Position numbers and translations under genes: made by a program. Under the pieces are notes generated by a model. It worked only from the letters and a program-made list of their open reading frames with translations, ran no database searches and was not told the origin of the DNA. Positions 34,148 through 43,510 of a DNA stretch of 64,000 nucleotides are shown here, in pieces. Location of the stretch: contig JAOUKV010000017.1 of NCBI GenBank assembly GCA_029882355.1, positions 1-64,000 on the forward strand. The letters run 5' to 3'. This DNA comes from Gammaproteobacteria bacterium. Lineage in GTDB: Bacteria > Pseudomonadota > Gammaproteobacteria > SZUA-229. Positions within the stretch are counted from its first letter, which is position 1. Every line of letters begins with the position of its first letter.

Positions 34148-36490
34148 CTAAAGATTTTTATTTAGGTACTTGATGAACTGACCAGCTTCCATCGGCCGGC
34201 CCAGGTAAAAACCCTGCGCAGCGTCGCAGTTAAATTCTTTAAGCTTGTCGATAATCTCCTGACTTTCGACACCTTCAGCAACCACTTTAATACCCATATT
34301 GTGAGCCAGATCAATAGTGGTTCGTACAATCACTTCATCACTCTCATCTTCGAGCATTTCCATAACAAATGAACGATCAATTTTAAGTTCATTTACGGGC
34401 AATTGTTTTAGGTATGAAAGCGATGAGTAACCCGTTCCAAAATCATCAATTGAAATACCTATACCCATGCTGCTGATGTTATCAAGAATTTTTTTAGAAC
34501 GAACTGGGTCTTTAATAAAAATATTTTCTGTGAGCTCAAGTGTGATTTGATCAGGTGTGATTTTATGGCTGAGTATTATTTTATTGATATCAGCGGGCAA
34601 TTTTGCGTCGTGCATACAGTTCATGGAAATATTAATGCTGATCTCCATTTTATGCCCCATTTTGTTCCATAACGCGCACTGTTTTGCAGCCTGCTCCATG
34701 ACCATATAGGTAATAGGTTGGATCAATCCTGTATGCTCTGCTAACGGAATAAATTCTTCGGGTGAAATAAATCCTCGTTCTGCATGATCCCATCGTAACA
34801 AGGCTTCAGCACCATAAATCTTACCTGTTTGCAGATCTATTTTTGGCTGGTAGTAAAGCTGTAACAACTTGTTGTTGAGTGCCTGCCTAAGTTCAGCAGC
34901 CAGTGCCAGGCGACTTACTGCATGACTATCTTCAGAAGATTCGTATGCACTGAAGCCGATGCGTTTGTTTTTAGCGTTATACATGGCAACGTCTGCACGT
35001 TGGATCAGGATGTTTACGTCGTCACCATGTAACGGGTACTCCACTACACCCATACTTATACCGATATCCAGGTGGTGGCCTTCAATATTAAATGGCCGCT
35101 TAAATGAATCCAGAATTTTTTTGAGAATGATAGCGGCCTGATCAAGCGTCGTATCCGCTAATATGACGCCAAACTCATCGCCACCAAGACGAGCAACCAT
35201 ATCATTGCTGCGCAGGGTTTCGTGCAATCGCTCGCCTACCTGTTGCAGAACAACATCACCAATATGATGACCGAGTGTGTCGTTTATATCCTTGAAGCGA
35301 TCAAGATCGCTAAGTATAAGAATAAATTTCTTATTAACATAGGCGCTACTCGATATCACATTCTGCAAATAGTTATTAAACATTTTGCGATTTGGCATAT
35401 TGGTCAGAGGGTCATGCAATGCCTGATGCTCTAACGCCATTGTTTCTGTTTGTATAGCTGCCATCAACAGTTCAAAACGACGCTCTAGTTCATCCAGTTG
35501 ATTTTTTTTATTTAGTTTTGGCTGTTCAATTTGCATACCTTCCGAAAACTTAACCACGCGTTGAGTTAGTTTTTGAATTCTGGACGTAATCCAGTACATC
35601 ACTAATGCGAATGAAATAATGTAGGCCAGTGCCGTTAAAATAGCTATTCGGCGATCCTCTTCCAGCACGGCATCTGTTTGCTGATACACTTCTTCGGTAG
35701 AGATAAATGAAACGAACTTTATTAATAAGTCGGATGAGCCAGTATCGAAATGACCTTCGCTGGTGATTAAATAATTTTCTTCCATTTGACTTAGTTCAGT
35801 ATTTTTAGGCACTAATTCATTATTGCTACTAACCAGTATTTTTGTTTCTTCATCTTTTAGTATGGCAATGATGGCTTCACCTGATTCAGCACCTTGAGAT
35901 AACTTCAGCAGTTCTTCATCAATAGGGCTGGCAATAAGCATGATCGGTGAGTTTTCAATTTCACCGATATACTCAGCAGAGATGACATAAGGTTGATTAC
36001 CACGCATGGTGATAAAGCTTTGTTCACGACTTAGCTCAATATCATAGAGGTTAAGATTTAGTAAGTCTTCCGGCGGCATCGGGTTTCTATAATGATAAAG
36101 CTCACGCAATTTACCTGATTTATCATAAAGCATGGCATAGTGTGGCCACAGGTAACTGCGCATTATCGATAGTTTGGGTAGCCAGACCGGTACATCTTTA
36201 TGAAGAATAAGATCAGGATCTTTATTGTTCAACCATTGTTCTGATTGAACATAATTTATTAAATTAACATTACTGACATAAGTTTTTACCGCAGGATTAA
36301 ACGAATTAAGATAGCGGTAAAAACGGGTTCGGTGCTCCCTTGCTTCCTTATTGAATCGTTCGCTTAATTTGTCCTCAAAAATAGAGCTTAATTTGTAGTC
36401 GTGATAGCTATGCGATGACGCCCACACCACCAGCCCTACTGACATAGTCAGCAGTAGCATAGAAGTAGTTAATGAAAGCCGAGGGAACAT
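34148..36490 (-). CDS. GGDEF/EAL membrane protein paired with a PstS-like binding protein
   Basis: A 780-residue protein: TM about 7-25, extracytoplasmic sensor about 30-280, TM about 287-305, HAMP-like linker, GGDEF about 350-520 with RLGGDEFGVIL intact, and EAL about 530-775 with AEALLRW, IDDFGTGYSS and VAEGVES intact. Both c-di-GMP synthesis and hydrolysis are possible. The PstS-like gene lies 6 bp upstream, so the two are co-transcribed. This gives a second binding-protein/c-di-GMP pair in the window, with a sensor unrelated in sequence to the first. Confidence 0.92.
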   Translation of the reverse strand: MFPRLSLTTSMLLLTMSVGLVVWASSHSYHDYKLSSIFEDKLSERFNKEAREHRTRFYRYLNSFNPAVKTYVSNVNLINYVQSEQWLNNKDPDLILHKDVPVWLPKLSIMRSYLWPHYAMLYDKSGKLRELYHYRNPMPPEDLLNLNLYDIELSREQSFITMRGNQPYVISAEYIGEIENSPIMLIASPIDEELLKLSQGAESGEAIIAILKDEETKILVSSNNELVPKNTELSQMEENYLITSEGHFDTGSSDLLIKFVSFISTEEVYQQTDAVLEEDRRIAILTALAYIISFALVMYWITSRIQKLTQRVVKFSEGMQIEQPKLNKKNQLDELERRFELLMAAIQTETMALEHQALHDPLTNMPNRKMFNNYLQNVISSSAYVNKKFILILSDLDRFKDINDTLGHHIGDVVLQQVGERLHETLRSNDMVARLGGDEFGVILADTTLDQAAIILKKILDSFKRPFNIEGHHLDIGISMGVVEYPLHGDDVNILIQRADVAMYNAKNKRIGFSAYESSEDSHAVSRLALAAELRQALNNKLLQLYYQPKIDLQTGKIYGAEALLRWDHAERGFISPEEFIPLAEHTGLIQPITYMVMEQAAKQCALWNKMGHKMEISINISMNCMHDAKLPADINKIILSHKITPDQITLELTENIFIKDPVRSKKILDNISSMGIGISIDDFGTGYSSLSYLKQLPVNELKIDRSFVMEMLEDESDEVIVRTTIDLAHNMGIKVVAEGVESQEIIDKLKEFNCDAAQGFYLGRPMEAGQFIKYLNKNL

Positions 36491-36496
36491 TTCTTA

Positions 36497-37537
36497 TTAG
36501 TGGTCACTTACAACATTTTGACCATCTGGCCCGGCAATCAGCTCACTGCCTTTAAATTTCCAGCCGGCTAATTTGAGTTTTTCTGCAGGGATAAAGCCAT
36601 ACTGCTCGCCATGCTTCTGCATGTAATCGTAAATAGCATCCATTAACAGCTCTGCTTTTTCATTTTTATTATTGTCGTTTGCCCAGGTCGTTAGATTATA
36701 AGTTCGATAAACCGGGTAATCCCCTGCGAGTAATATCTTTAAGTCTTCAGGTTGTTTTTTGTCAATGCTCAATATTTTTAATGCACCTTTATCTTTGTGC
36801 ACCTTCAACATATAAGGAGTTTCATAGCCGATAGCAGTGACATTACTGGAAACCTGCGAAATCATATCAACAATGGTTCCCACTGACGCAGCTCTGGGGC
36901 TTACATCATCAGGACTATTCAATAATAAACGCCAATGCCCCGGTCTTTTTTTACAGTGCAGGCGTACCACTGGCTGAATAGTTTTACCCTTGAGCTTATC
37001 TGACAGGTTCTGGTAATCGGGAACTTCTGACCAGCTGACGTATTCGCCCTTAAATATCTTCTTCGCATCTTCCGTTGAAACGTTATTGATCGGGTTGTCG
37101 ACATGGGTAACAAGTGCAACTGGGGCAATGGCAACTGTATGGAATTTTAGTCCTGGTAAACGATCAGTTTTACCCGGAGGGCAACAATAAGTGGCGATAT
37201 CCACTGACTTGTTCAGTAGCTTCTTTGCTGTGGCACCACAGGTACCCTGCTGTATCGCTACTTTAATGCCATTTTCTTTGGCAATCTGCTCAACGATCTC
37301 ATGAATAGCAGGGTATGTCTGTTGACCCAGTGATATAACAACATCAATATCATCGGCCACTTTCTTGTCATATTGTATGGTTTTTTCGAGAAAGCCTTTT
37401 TTAGGGTTAGCAATATAATCTGGATCAGAAAAAGCCTCAGCTATCAATGACCTGGTAGCTTCCGCATAAGACAGGGGAGTGACCGTAAAGCCCAGTAGAA
37501 TGGACAAACATATTGTGGTTCTATGAAAAAATGGCAT
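36497..37537 (-). CDS. PstS-like periplasmic binding protein
   Basis: A 346-residue secreted protein. The signal peptide ends near TPLSYAEA. The mature part has PstS-family features: VISLGQQTYPAIHEIVEQIAKENG, a substrate loop GTCGATAKKLLNKSVDIATYC, FHTVAIAPVALVTHVDNPINNVSTEDAKKIFKGE and VGTIVDMISQVSSNVTAIGYET. ATYCCPPGKTD has adjacent cysteines not usual in PstS. No pstCAB genes are nearby; a GGDEF/EAL sensor follows after 6 bp. A signalling rather than transport role is inferred. Ligand could be phosphate or another anion. Confidence 0.85.
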   Translation of the reverse strand: MPFFHRTTICLSILLGFTVTPLSYAEATRSLIAEAFSDPDYIANPKKGFLEKTIQYDKKVADDIDVVISLGQQTYPAIHEIVEQIAKENGIKVAIQQGTCGATAKKLLNKSVDIATYCCPPGKTDRLPGLKFHTVAIAPVALVTHVDNPINNVSTEDAKKIFKGEYVSWSEVPDYQNLSDKLKGKTIQPVVRLHCKKRPGHWRLLLNSPDDVSPRAASVGTIVDMISQVSSNVTAIGYETPYMLKVHKDKGALKILSIDKKQPEDLKILLAGDYPVYRTYNLTTWANDNNKNEKAELLMDAIYDYMQKHGEQYGFIPAEKLKLAGWKFKGSELIAGPDGQNVVSDH

Positions 37538-37685
37538 AGCAAGCCCTCACCTGACGATTAATAGATTTGTTTTTCTTATTTTTTATCATTTGAGTGTGAC
37601 AGATGCCAAGGCTAACAATAGCACACTAATAATAAGCTGTATATTTATAAAGATTAAATAGTTGTTTATTTTGAAAGTTTTAAAA

Positions 37686-38885
37686 TTATTCAGTACGCAA
37701 AGCATCAACAGGATTCATATTGGCAGCGCGCCTGGCTGGTACGACGCCAGCAAACAGGCCGACGATGATAGCCAGTGCTTCGGCCATGACGACAAAATGC
37801 CAGGGGGTATGAACGGGAATGGCCGGTGCAGCGAAGTGAATAAGTTCTGCAATGGATAAAGCCAATATCAGGCCCAATGCCCCACCCAGCGCAGATAACA
37901 GCATGGCCTCGGTGAGAAACAGCATTAAAATCTGGCGGCGTTCGGCACCGAGAGCGGTTAACAGCCCAATTTCCGAGATTCGTTCTTTCACCGCAATGGT
38001 CATAATGGTCAGGATGCCGACACCGCCAACGATGAGCGATATACCGCCCAGTGCGCCGACCGCAAAGGTTAAGATATTCAGCACTGAACTCAGCACTTCC
38101 AGCATTTGTTCCTGGGTCACAATAGTGAAATCTTCTTCACCGTGTCGGGCCATTAACGTTTTTTTAAGTAGTTCGCTGACTTTGTCTGCATCGAGGTTGC
38201 TTTTATAAAGCACATCGATTTCCATCAGGCTTTCGCGATTAAATAACTCCATCGATTTTGTCGCAGGAATATATACCGCATCATCCAGATCAAAGCCCAA
38301 CATCTGACCTTTGGATTCCATTACCCCTATGACACGAAAACGCGAACCACCGACACGCACAATTTCACCCAGTGGAACCTGATTACCAAATAGCTCCTGT
38401 TTGACTCGGCTGCCCAATACCACAAATGAACGTGCGCTACGTGGGTCATCGTCGGGCAAGAATTGGCCAGCGGAGACATTAAACTGCCAGACTTTTGGCA
38501 CATCAGTGCCGACACCAAAAATGGTGGTGCGTCGTTGCAAACCACCACCTTCTACTGCGGCGTTACCCTGTATTAAGGGCACGGCGGCAATCACCTGTGG
38601 AAGCTGTGCCAGTGCAGTAACGTCATCTAACGAAAGTGGTCGTACATTACCCATGACAGCACCCGACATGCCGTGGGTGGTTGTTTTGCCCGGCGTGATG
38701 CCAACCAGGTTGGTGCCAAACTGACTAAATTCAGCCAATACGAATCGATGTAGCCCCTCACCCACTGAGGTCAGCAGGACAACGGCAGCGATACCGACTG
38801 CAATTCCCAATGCGGTTAAGCTACTGCGTAGTCGCCGGGTTCGCACGGCGCTGAAAGATAAATTGAAAAGGTCTTTAATAAACAT
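37686..38885 (-). CDS. MacB-type ABC transporter permease (second copy)
   Basis: A 399-residue permease with an N-terminal TM (RTRRLRSSLTALGIAVGIAAVVLLTSVGEG), large periplasmic domain and three C-terminal TMs ending in VPARRAANMNPVDALRTE, the FtsX/MacB fold. It is the last gene of a four-gene export operon and lies 11 bp after a paralogous permease. Two different permeases behind one ATPase suggest a heterodimeric exporter. Substrate is unknown; such systems export peptides, lipoproteins or siderophores. Confidence 0.9.
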   Translation of the reverse strand: MFIKDLFNLSFSAVRTRRLRSSLTALGIAVGIAAVVLLTSVGEGLHRFVLAEFSQFGTNLVGITPGKTTTHGMSGAVMGNVRPLSLDDVTALAQLPQVIAAVPLIQGNAAVEGGGLQRRTTIFGVGTDVPKVWQFNVSAGQFLPDDDPRSARSFVVLGSRVKQELFGNQVPLGEIVRVGGSRFRVIGVMESKGQMLGFDLDDAVYIPATKSMELFNRESLMEIDVLYKSNLDADKVSELLKKTLMARHGEEDFTIVTQEQMLEVLSSVLNILTFAVGALGGISLIVGGVGILTIMTIAVKERISEIGLLTALGAERRQILMLFLTEAMLLSALGGALGLILALSIAELIHFAAPAIPVHTPWHFVVMAEALAIIVGLFAGVVPARRAANMNPVDALRTE

Positions 38886-38896
38886 GATTTATATAT

Positions 38897-40102
38897 TCAG
38901 CGACCGGACAGAGCCAGAACCGGATCGAGGTTGGCGGCATGTCGTGCCGGTAACAGGCCAAATATAATGCCGGTGCTCAGGGCAACACCGACCGCGGCCC
39001 ACAGTGCCCAGTCGGGTGCCTGGAATGGAAAGTCCGGAAAGTAGCCCTGTAACACCCAGTTGCCCACCAATCCAAAAATCAAACCGAGCATAGCGCCGAG
39101 CAGTGATAAACAGGCCGACTCGGTAAGAAATAATATAATGATTTGTTTGCGTGGTGCACCGAGTGCCTTTAACAAACCAATTTCTGCGGTGCGTTGAGCA
39201 GCGGCGACTAGCATCACATTCATAATCATGATGCCTGCGACCAACAGGCTGATGGCGGCAATGCCACCGAGTGAATAGGTTAATGCCGTCAGGATGCGAT
39301 CAAAGGTGCTCAATAAGGCATCCTGTGAAAGCACGGTAATATCATCTTCACCATCGTGCCTGGCACTGATAATTTCGATCACATCCTGGCGTGCTTTTTC
39401 CATCTCGTCCTGGCTGCGTGTCTCAACTAAAACTCTGAATACAGAATTAATATTGAACAGTGCCTGCGCCGACGCTGCGGGCATGATTAGCACTTCACCC
39501 ATGTCCATACCGAGTGATACGCCCTCTTCTTCCAGGACGCCGATGACGCGGCAACGGTATTCACTGACGCGAACCCATTTACCCAAAGATGAAAGGCTGC
39601 CGAATAACTCCTTATTCAGGGTGTAACCCAGTACACATACCGGTGCGGCACGGGTAATTTCCTGTTCGGGTAAAAACTGACCACGGGATAAGATTAGTTG
39701 TCGCACAGAAAATAAACTGGCGGTTGAACCCATAATCATGACTTCACGTTCAAGCTGTTGATAGGAAACGGGTGCTGCACCGACAACAATAGGCGCAAGT
39801 TGTTTGACGTATCGACTGCGTTGTAATGCCTGAACATCCTGCAAAGTTAGATCGCGTGGCGTCTCGCCCATGACGGGAGGCATGCCGCCGGTGGTCTCAG
39901 AACGACCGGGTAATACAATTAATAAATTGGTTCCCAGTGATGAAAACTGCTGGGTCACATACAGACGTGCGCCTTCACCTAAGGAGGTAAGCAAGACCAC
40001 TGAGGCAACACCAATCGCCATGGCCAACAACATTAAATAAGTTCGCGATCGATAGCCCTGCAGGGCATGAAAAGCGAACTGTATAGCGTCATTGATATGC
40101 AT
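38897..40102 (-). CDS. MacB-type ABC transporter permease (first copy)
   Basis: A 401-residue paralogue of the downstream permease: TYLMLLAMAIGVASVVLLTSLGEG at the N-terminal TM, a periplasmic MacB_PCD domain, then VVLLA-type TMs and LLPARHAANLDPVLALSGR at the end. It overlaps the ATPase gene by one base (40102). Its sequence differs clearly from the second permease, which supports a heteromer rather than a recent duplication. Confidence 0.9.
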   Translation of the reverse strand: MHINDAIQFAFHALQGYRSRTYLMLLAMAIGVASVVLLTSLGEGARLYVTQQFSSLGTNLLIVLPGRSETTGGMPPVMGETPRDLTLQDVQALQRSRYVKQLAPIVVGAAPVSYQQLEREVMIMGSTASLFSVRQLILSRGQFLPEQEITRAAPVCVLGYTLNKELFGSLSSLGKWVRVSEYRCRVIGVLEEEGVSLGMDMGEVLIMPAASAQALFNINSVFRVLVETRSQDEMEKARQDVIEIISARHDGEDDITVLSQDALLSTFDRILTALTYSLGGIAAISLLVAGIMIMNVMLVAAAQRTAEIGLLKALGAPRKQIIILFLTESACLSLLGAMLGLIFGLVGNWVLQGYFPDFPFQAPDWALWAAVGVALSTGIIFGLLPARHAANLDPVLALSGR

Positions 40103-40764
40103 CAGCTCAGCACCTTGCCATCCATCATATGAATAATTCGATGTGCACGTTCACCCAGCTCTATATCGTGTGTCACCAGCAACAGGGTAATGCCCCGTTG
40201 ATTCAGGTCTTCCAGAATATTGATGACTTCAATGCCGGAGGCGTGATCCAGATTACCCGTGGGTTCATCGGCCAACAGGACGACGGGTTTGGTGACTACA
40301 GCACGTGCGATAGCAACGCGCTGTCTTTGGCCGCCGGATAATTGATCGGGCCGGTGATGACCTCGATTGCTGAGGCTTAGCGATTCAAGTGCTTCATTAA
40401 CACGCTGCTCACGCTCGTCATGGTCAACACCGGCCAGGGTTAAAGGCAGCGCCACATTTTCTGCGGCGGTTAATCGGGGTATCAAATGAAAAGTTTGGAA
40501 AACAAAACCAATTTTTTCTCGCCTGACCCTGGCCTGTTCCAATTCGGATAACTCGGTGACATCGCTGCCGTCTAAAAGATAGCGACCTTCATCAAGTTTA
40601 TCGAGTAAGCCAATGGCGTTTAATAAGGTGGATTTGCCTGAACCGGAAGGTCCCATAATGGAAATATAGTCGCCTGCTTTAATATCAAGACTAACGTCAT
40701 CGAGCCCGTGAACCAGTTCACCGCCAACTTTAAATGTGCGAGCTACGTGTTCAAGTTTAATCAT
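40102..40764 (-). CDS. ABC transporter ATP-binding protein (MacB/LolD type)
   Basis: A 220-residue ATPase: Walker [10 protein letters not shown] (residues about 39-47), signature [14 protein letters not shown], Walker [14 protein letters not shown] and switch His in THDIELG. It belongs to the LolD/MacB group, which drives mechanotransmission rather than membrane translocation. It overlaps the adaptor gene by 8 bp upstream and the permease by 1 bp downstream, so the four genes form one operon. Confidence 0.93.
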   Translation of the reverse strand: MIKLEHVARTFKVGGELVHGLDDVSLDIKAGDYISIMGPSGSGKSTLLNAIGLLDKLDEGRYLLDGSDVTELSELEQARVRREKIGFVFQTFHLIPRLTAAENVALPLTLAGVDHDEREQRVNEALESLSLSNRGHHRPDQLSGGQRQRVAIARAVVTKPVVLLADEPTGNLDHASGIEVINILEDLNQRGITLLLVTHDIELGERAHRIIHMMDGKVLS

Positions 40765-41917
40765 TGTTTTTAGATGTATCGATTATTGCAAAGGCACCAT
40801 CTTCAACACCTTTTCGATCGACAGTAATGACAACTAGTTCATCCTGCCCAACACCGCTTATGATTTCTGTGTGATCCCAGTTTGATAGTCCTGTTTTTAC
40901 CTCACGCAATTCAAGTGACTGATCATCTGAATTAAAAACATAAAGTTGTTGTTTATCGATGATGGTTTCTGTGGGCACTCTCAATACGTTATCACGCGTT
41001 TTAAGAATAACTTCAGCATCAGAGCTATAACCCGGTAACATTTCAAGCATGTCTTCAGGGTTTTCAAAAATCACTTCAATATCAACAGTACGGGCCTGTT
41101 TTTCACGATCCAGAACGTAATTGGCAACACGCCGTACCGTTGCAGGAAATCGCCTGTCTTTAAATGCATCGAGTGTAATGCGCGCTTTCATATCCGGTTT
41201 TATTTTGGGCGCATCGACTTCATCTATTGGTGCGACCACATAAAAACAGCTGCTATCCACCATATCGATAGCGGGTAAGGTGGGAATTCCCGGTGGTGAT
41301 GGCGTCACGTACTCACCAACTTCTCCATTCACTTCTACCGCAATGCCATCAAAAGGTGCTTTTAAAAGTGTGCGTTCAAGCAGGGCCTCGGCCACGCCTA
41401 TTCTCTCGTCGCTAACCGTGGCCGAAGTGACCGATGCGAGACAATCAGCACGTTGAGATTTAGACGTGGCCACGGCCTGATCGACTAACTCTTCAGAAAT
41501 TACTTTGGTCTTGCGTAAATCTGTTTTTCGTTTAGCATTTTTTTCTGAAATATCAGCCTGTACGCAAACGCTTTTAGCACGGGCCTTCGCTGCTTTGGCC
41601 TCAGAACGTGCCAGCCCTACTTCGGCCTGGAGATCATCATTCCAGAGTGCGAGCAAGACATCGCCCTGCTTGACCGAGTCTCCCTCTTTAACGGTTAATG
41701 AGGCAATCTGACCACCCATTGCCGGTGACATCCTGGCACGCCTGCATGCTTTTACGGTGCCTGCACGCGTATTAGCCACGGTTTCTTCTATCGAACCAAT
41801 TTCCACCGCCTCTACCAAAACCTTCACTGGTTTAGCTCGGGTGCTGTATACCAATATTAAAACTATGGAAACCGCGACTGCAGAAAATATGAGCAGATGT
41901 CTGTTACGTTTTATCAC
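40757..41917 (-). CDS. HlyD/MacA-type periplasmic adaptor subunit
   Basis: A 386-residue membrane-fusion protein: N-terminal anchor (RHLLIFSAVAVSIVLILVYS), barrel-sandwich half SPAMGGQIASLTVKEGDSVKQGDVLLAL, a Lys/Ala-rich helical hairpin (about 95-165, including two Cys), the second lipoyl half, then beta-barrel and membrane-proximal domains. It links the inner-membrane permeases to an outer-membrane channel, which is not encoded here. It is first of the four-gene operon, divergent from hypC with a 207-bp gap. Confidence 0.9.
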   Translation of the reverse strand: MIKRNRHLLIFSAVAVSIVLILVYSTRAKPVKVLVEAVEIGSIEETVANTRAGTVKACRRARMSPAMGGQIASLTVKEGDSVKQGDVLLALWNDDLQAEVGLARSEAKAAKARAKSVCVQADISEKNAKRKTDLRKTKVISEELVDQAVATSKSQRADCLASVTSATVSDERIGVAEALLERTLLKAPFDGIAVEVNGEVGEYVTPSPPGIPTLPAIDMVDSSCFYVVAPIDEVDAPKIKPDMKARITLDAFKDRRFPATVRRVANYVLDREKQARTVDIEVIFENPEDMLEMLPGYSSDAEVILKTRDNVLRVPTETIIDKQQLYVFNSDDQSLELREVKTGLSNWDHTEIISGVGQDELVVITVDRKGVEDGAFAIIDTSKNND

Positions 41918-42124
41918 GCTTGACCCTCGTTAGTATTGCTCTGAATAAACGGATTTCTTATTGTTACTGATAATACACTCAGAGGTAAGATATGCAAAAG
42001 GAACGGCTTTTTAGGCGTGACGATTGACCCGGCCTGGATCTCCCCTTGACAGGTATCAGGCAGTTGATTTACTTTCTAAAGTTAGATGTACGCAATAACA
42101 CACTATTAACGGATAGATCGACTT

Positions 42125-42352
42125 ATGTGTCTAGGTATCCCCATGCAAATCAAATCCATCGATGGCTTCACCGCATGTTGTGATGCTAAAGGTGTTGAAC
42201 GTGATGTTAGCCTATTCATGATGCAGGACAATGAACTCAAGGTTGGAGACCATGTCGTCGTGCACGTCGGCTATGCTATTCAAAAGATCTCTAATCAGGA
42301 AGCACAAACTGCCTGGCAAATGTACGATCAGATGATGGATGCAAATACTTAA
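42125..42352 (+). CDS. hypC: Hydrogenase maturation chaperone HypC/HybG
   Basis: A 75-residue protein starting MCLGIPMQIKSID. The essential Cys2 follows the initiator Met and is needed for binding HypD and the Fe(CN)2CO precursor. The C-terminus VHVGYAIQKISNQEAQTAW is typical. It opens a six-gene hypCABDFE operon. The 207-bp gap to the divergent exporter must hold its promoter, but no confident element is seen. Confidence 0.95.
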   Translation: MCLGIPMQIKSIDGFTACCDAKGVERDVSLFMMQDNELKVGDHVVVHVGYAIQKISNQEAQTAWQMYDQMMDANT

Positions 42353-42353
42353 C

Positions 42354-42722
42354 ATGCATGAACTCTCAATCTGCCAGTCACTAATCAAACAGATTACGAG
42401 TGTTGCCCTGGAATGCAGTGCTCAGAGGGTGACTTCGATTACTGTCGCTATTGGGGCGTTGTCGGGTGTGGAAGCAGAATTATTGAAGAATGCTTATCCG
42501 ATTGCCAGTGCTGGTACGGTTGCAGAAAATGCAGAACTCATTATTGAAGCTTTGCCTGTACGCGTTAAATGCAATCAATGTGGCAGTGAAAGCGATGCTT
42601 TGCCCAACAAGTTAGTCTGTAAAAAGTGTGGTGACTGGCGTACCACACTGCTTAGTGGTGACGAATTAATGTTGATGAGCGTAGAACTGGAAAAAATTCA
42701 AGAGACCAAAGTAATTCATTAA
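42354..42722 (+). CDS. hypA: Hydrogenase/urease nickel insertion protein HypA
   Basis: A 122-residue HypA starting MHELSICQSL, with the nickel ligand His2. The zinc site is CNQCGSESDALPNKLVCKKCG (two CxxC). It delivers Ni to the hydrogenase large subunit with HypB. A longer frame opens 15 bp upstream, but the ATG at 42354 places His at position 2 as required. It begins 2 bp after hypC. Confidence 0.95.
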   Translation: MHELSICQSLIKQITSVALECSAQRVTSITVAIGALSGVEAELLKNAYPIASAGTVAENAELIIEALPVRVKCNQCGSESDALPNKLVCKKCGDWRTTLLSGDELMLMSVELEKIQETKVIH

Positions 42723-42739
42723 TCCATTGGAGAATGAAA

Positions 42740-43510
42740 ATGTGTGATACCTGCGGCTGTAATATTACCCACGGCAATGAAAATTTAATCAGACCCGGTG
42801 GCAAGTTAGAAAAAACTGAAAGCGGTAAAGAAGCCGTTACAGTTTTACACAGTTTATTGCATGAAAATGATCACACAGCTCAACACAACCGTGAACATTT
42901 TGACCAGCATAATGTGCTGGCAATTAATTTAATGTCATCACCCGGCGCGGGTAAAACTTCATTACTCGAAGCCACCATTCAACAGCTCGACGATAATATT
43001 CGCATCGCCGTGATCGAAGGTGATCTAGAAACAGAAAATGATGCTGAGCGTATTCGCAAACACGGCGTCAAGGCAATTCAGATTACAACCGGTAGTGCCT
43101 GTCATCTGGATGCGCACATGATTCATCAGGCATTACATAATATTAATCTTGCCGAGTTTGATGTGGTGTTTATCGAAAACGTCGGCAACCTTGTCTGTCC
43201 TGCCAGTTTTGATCTGGGTCAGCACCAGAATGTAGTTTTACTCTCTGTACCTGAGGGCGATGACAAACCGGCGAAATATCCGGTGATGTTCCGTACGGCT
43301 GATCTGGTGATGATCAGCAAGAGTGATTTATTGCCCGTGCTGGATGATTTCAAAGTGGCTAAGGCAAAAAGTTATTTACGCGATATCGCCAGTGTCGCGC
43401 CCATCATCGAACTCTCCTCCAAAGATAAATCGGGCATGCCATTATGGCTGGACTGGATCAGGCAACAGGTTGAAAAACGAAAAAAACATCTTGAGCAAAG
43501 CGTAGATTAA
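42740..43510 (+). CDS. hypB: Hydrogenase nickel incorporation GTPase HypB
   Basis: A 256-residue GTPase starting MCDTCGC, the high-affinity Ni site (CxxCGC) of HypB. The ATG at 42740 is spaced 6 nt from GGAGA. A P-loop SSPGAGKTSLLE, the switch block EGDLETENDAERI, and the metal Cys-His GSACHLDAHM follow. The His-rich linker is short (HENDHTAQHNREHFDQH). It acts with HypA in GTP-dependent Ni delivery. Confidence 0.95.
   Translation: MCDTCGCNITHGNENLIRPGGKLEKTESGKEAVTVLHSLLHENDHTAQHNREHFDQHNVLAINLMSSPGAGKTSLLEATIQQLDDNIRIAVIEGDLETENDAERIRKHGVKAIQITTGSACHLDAHMIHQALHNINLAEFDVVFIENVGNLVCPASFDLGQHQNVVLLSVPEGDDKPAKYPVMFRTADLVMISKSDLLPVLDDFKVAKAKSYLRDIASVAPIIELSSKDKSGMPLWLDWIRQQVEKRKKHLEQSVD

Noticed and set aside
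42036-42052. A sigma-54 (-24/-12) promoter before hypC
   Set aside because: TGG-N9-TTGA fits the -24 GG and spacing, but the invariant GC at -12 is GA; a sigma-70 pair starting TTGACA at 42046 also lacks a good -10.
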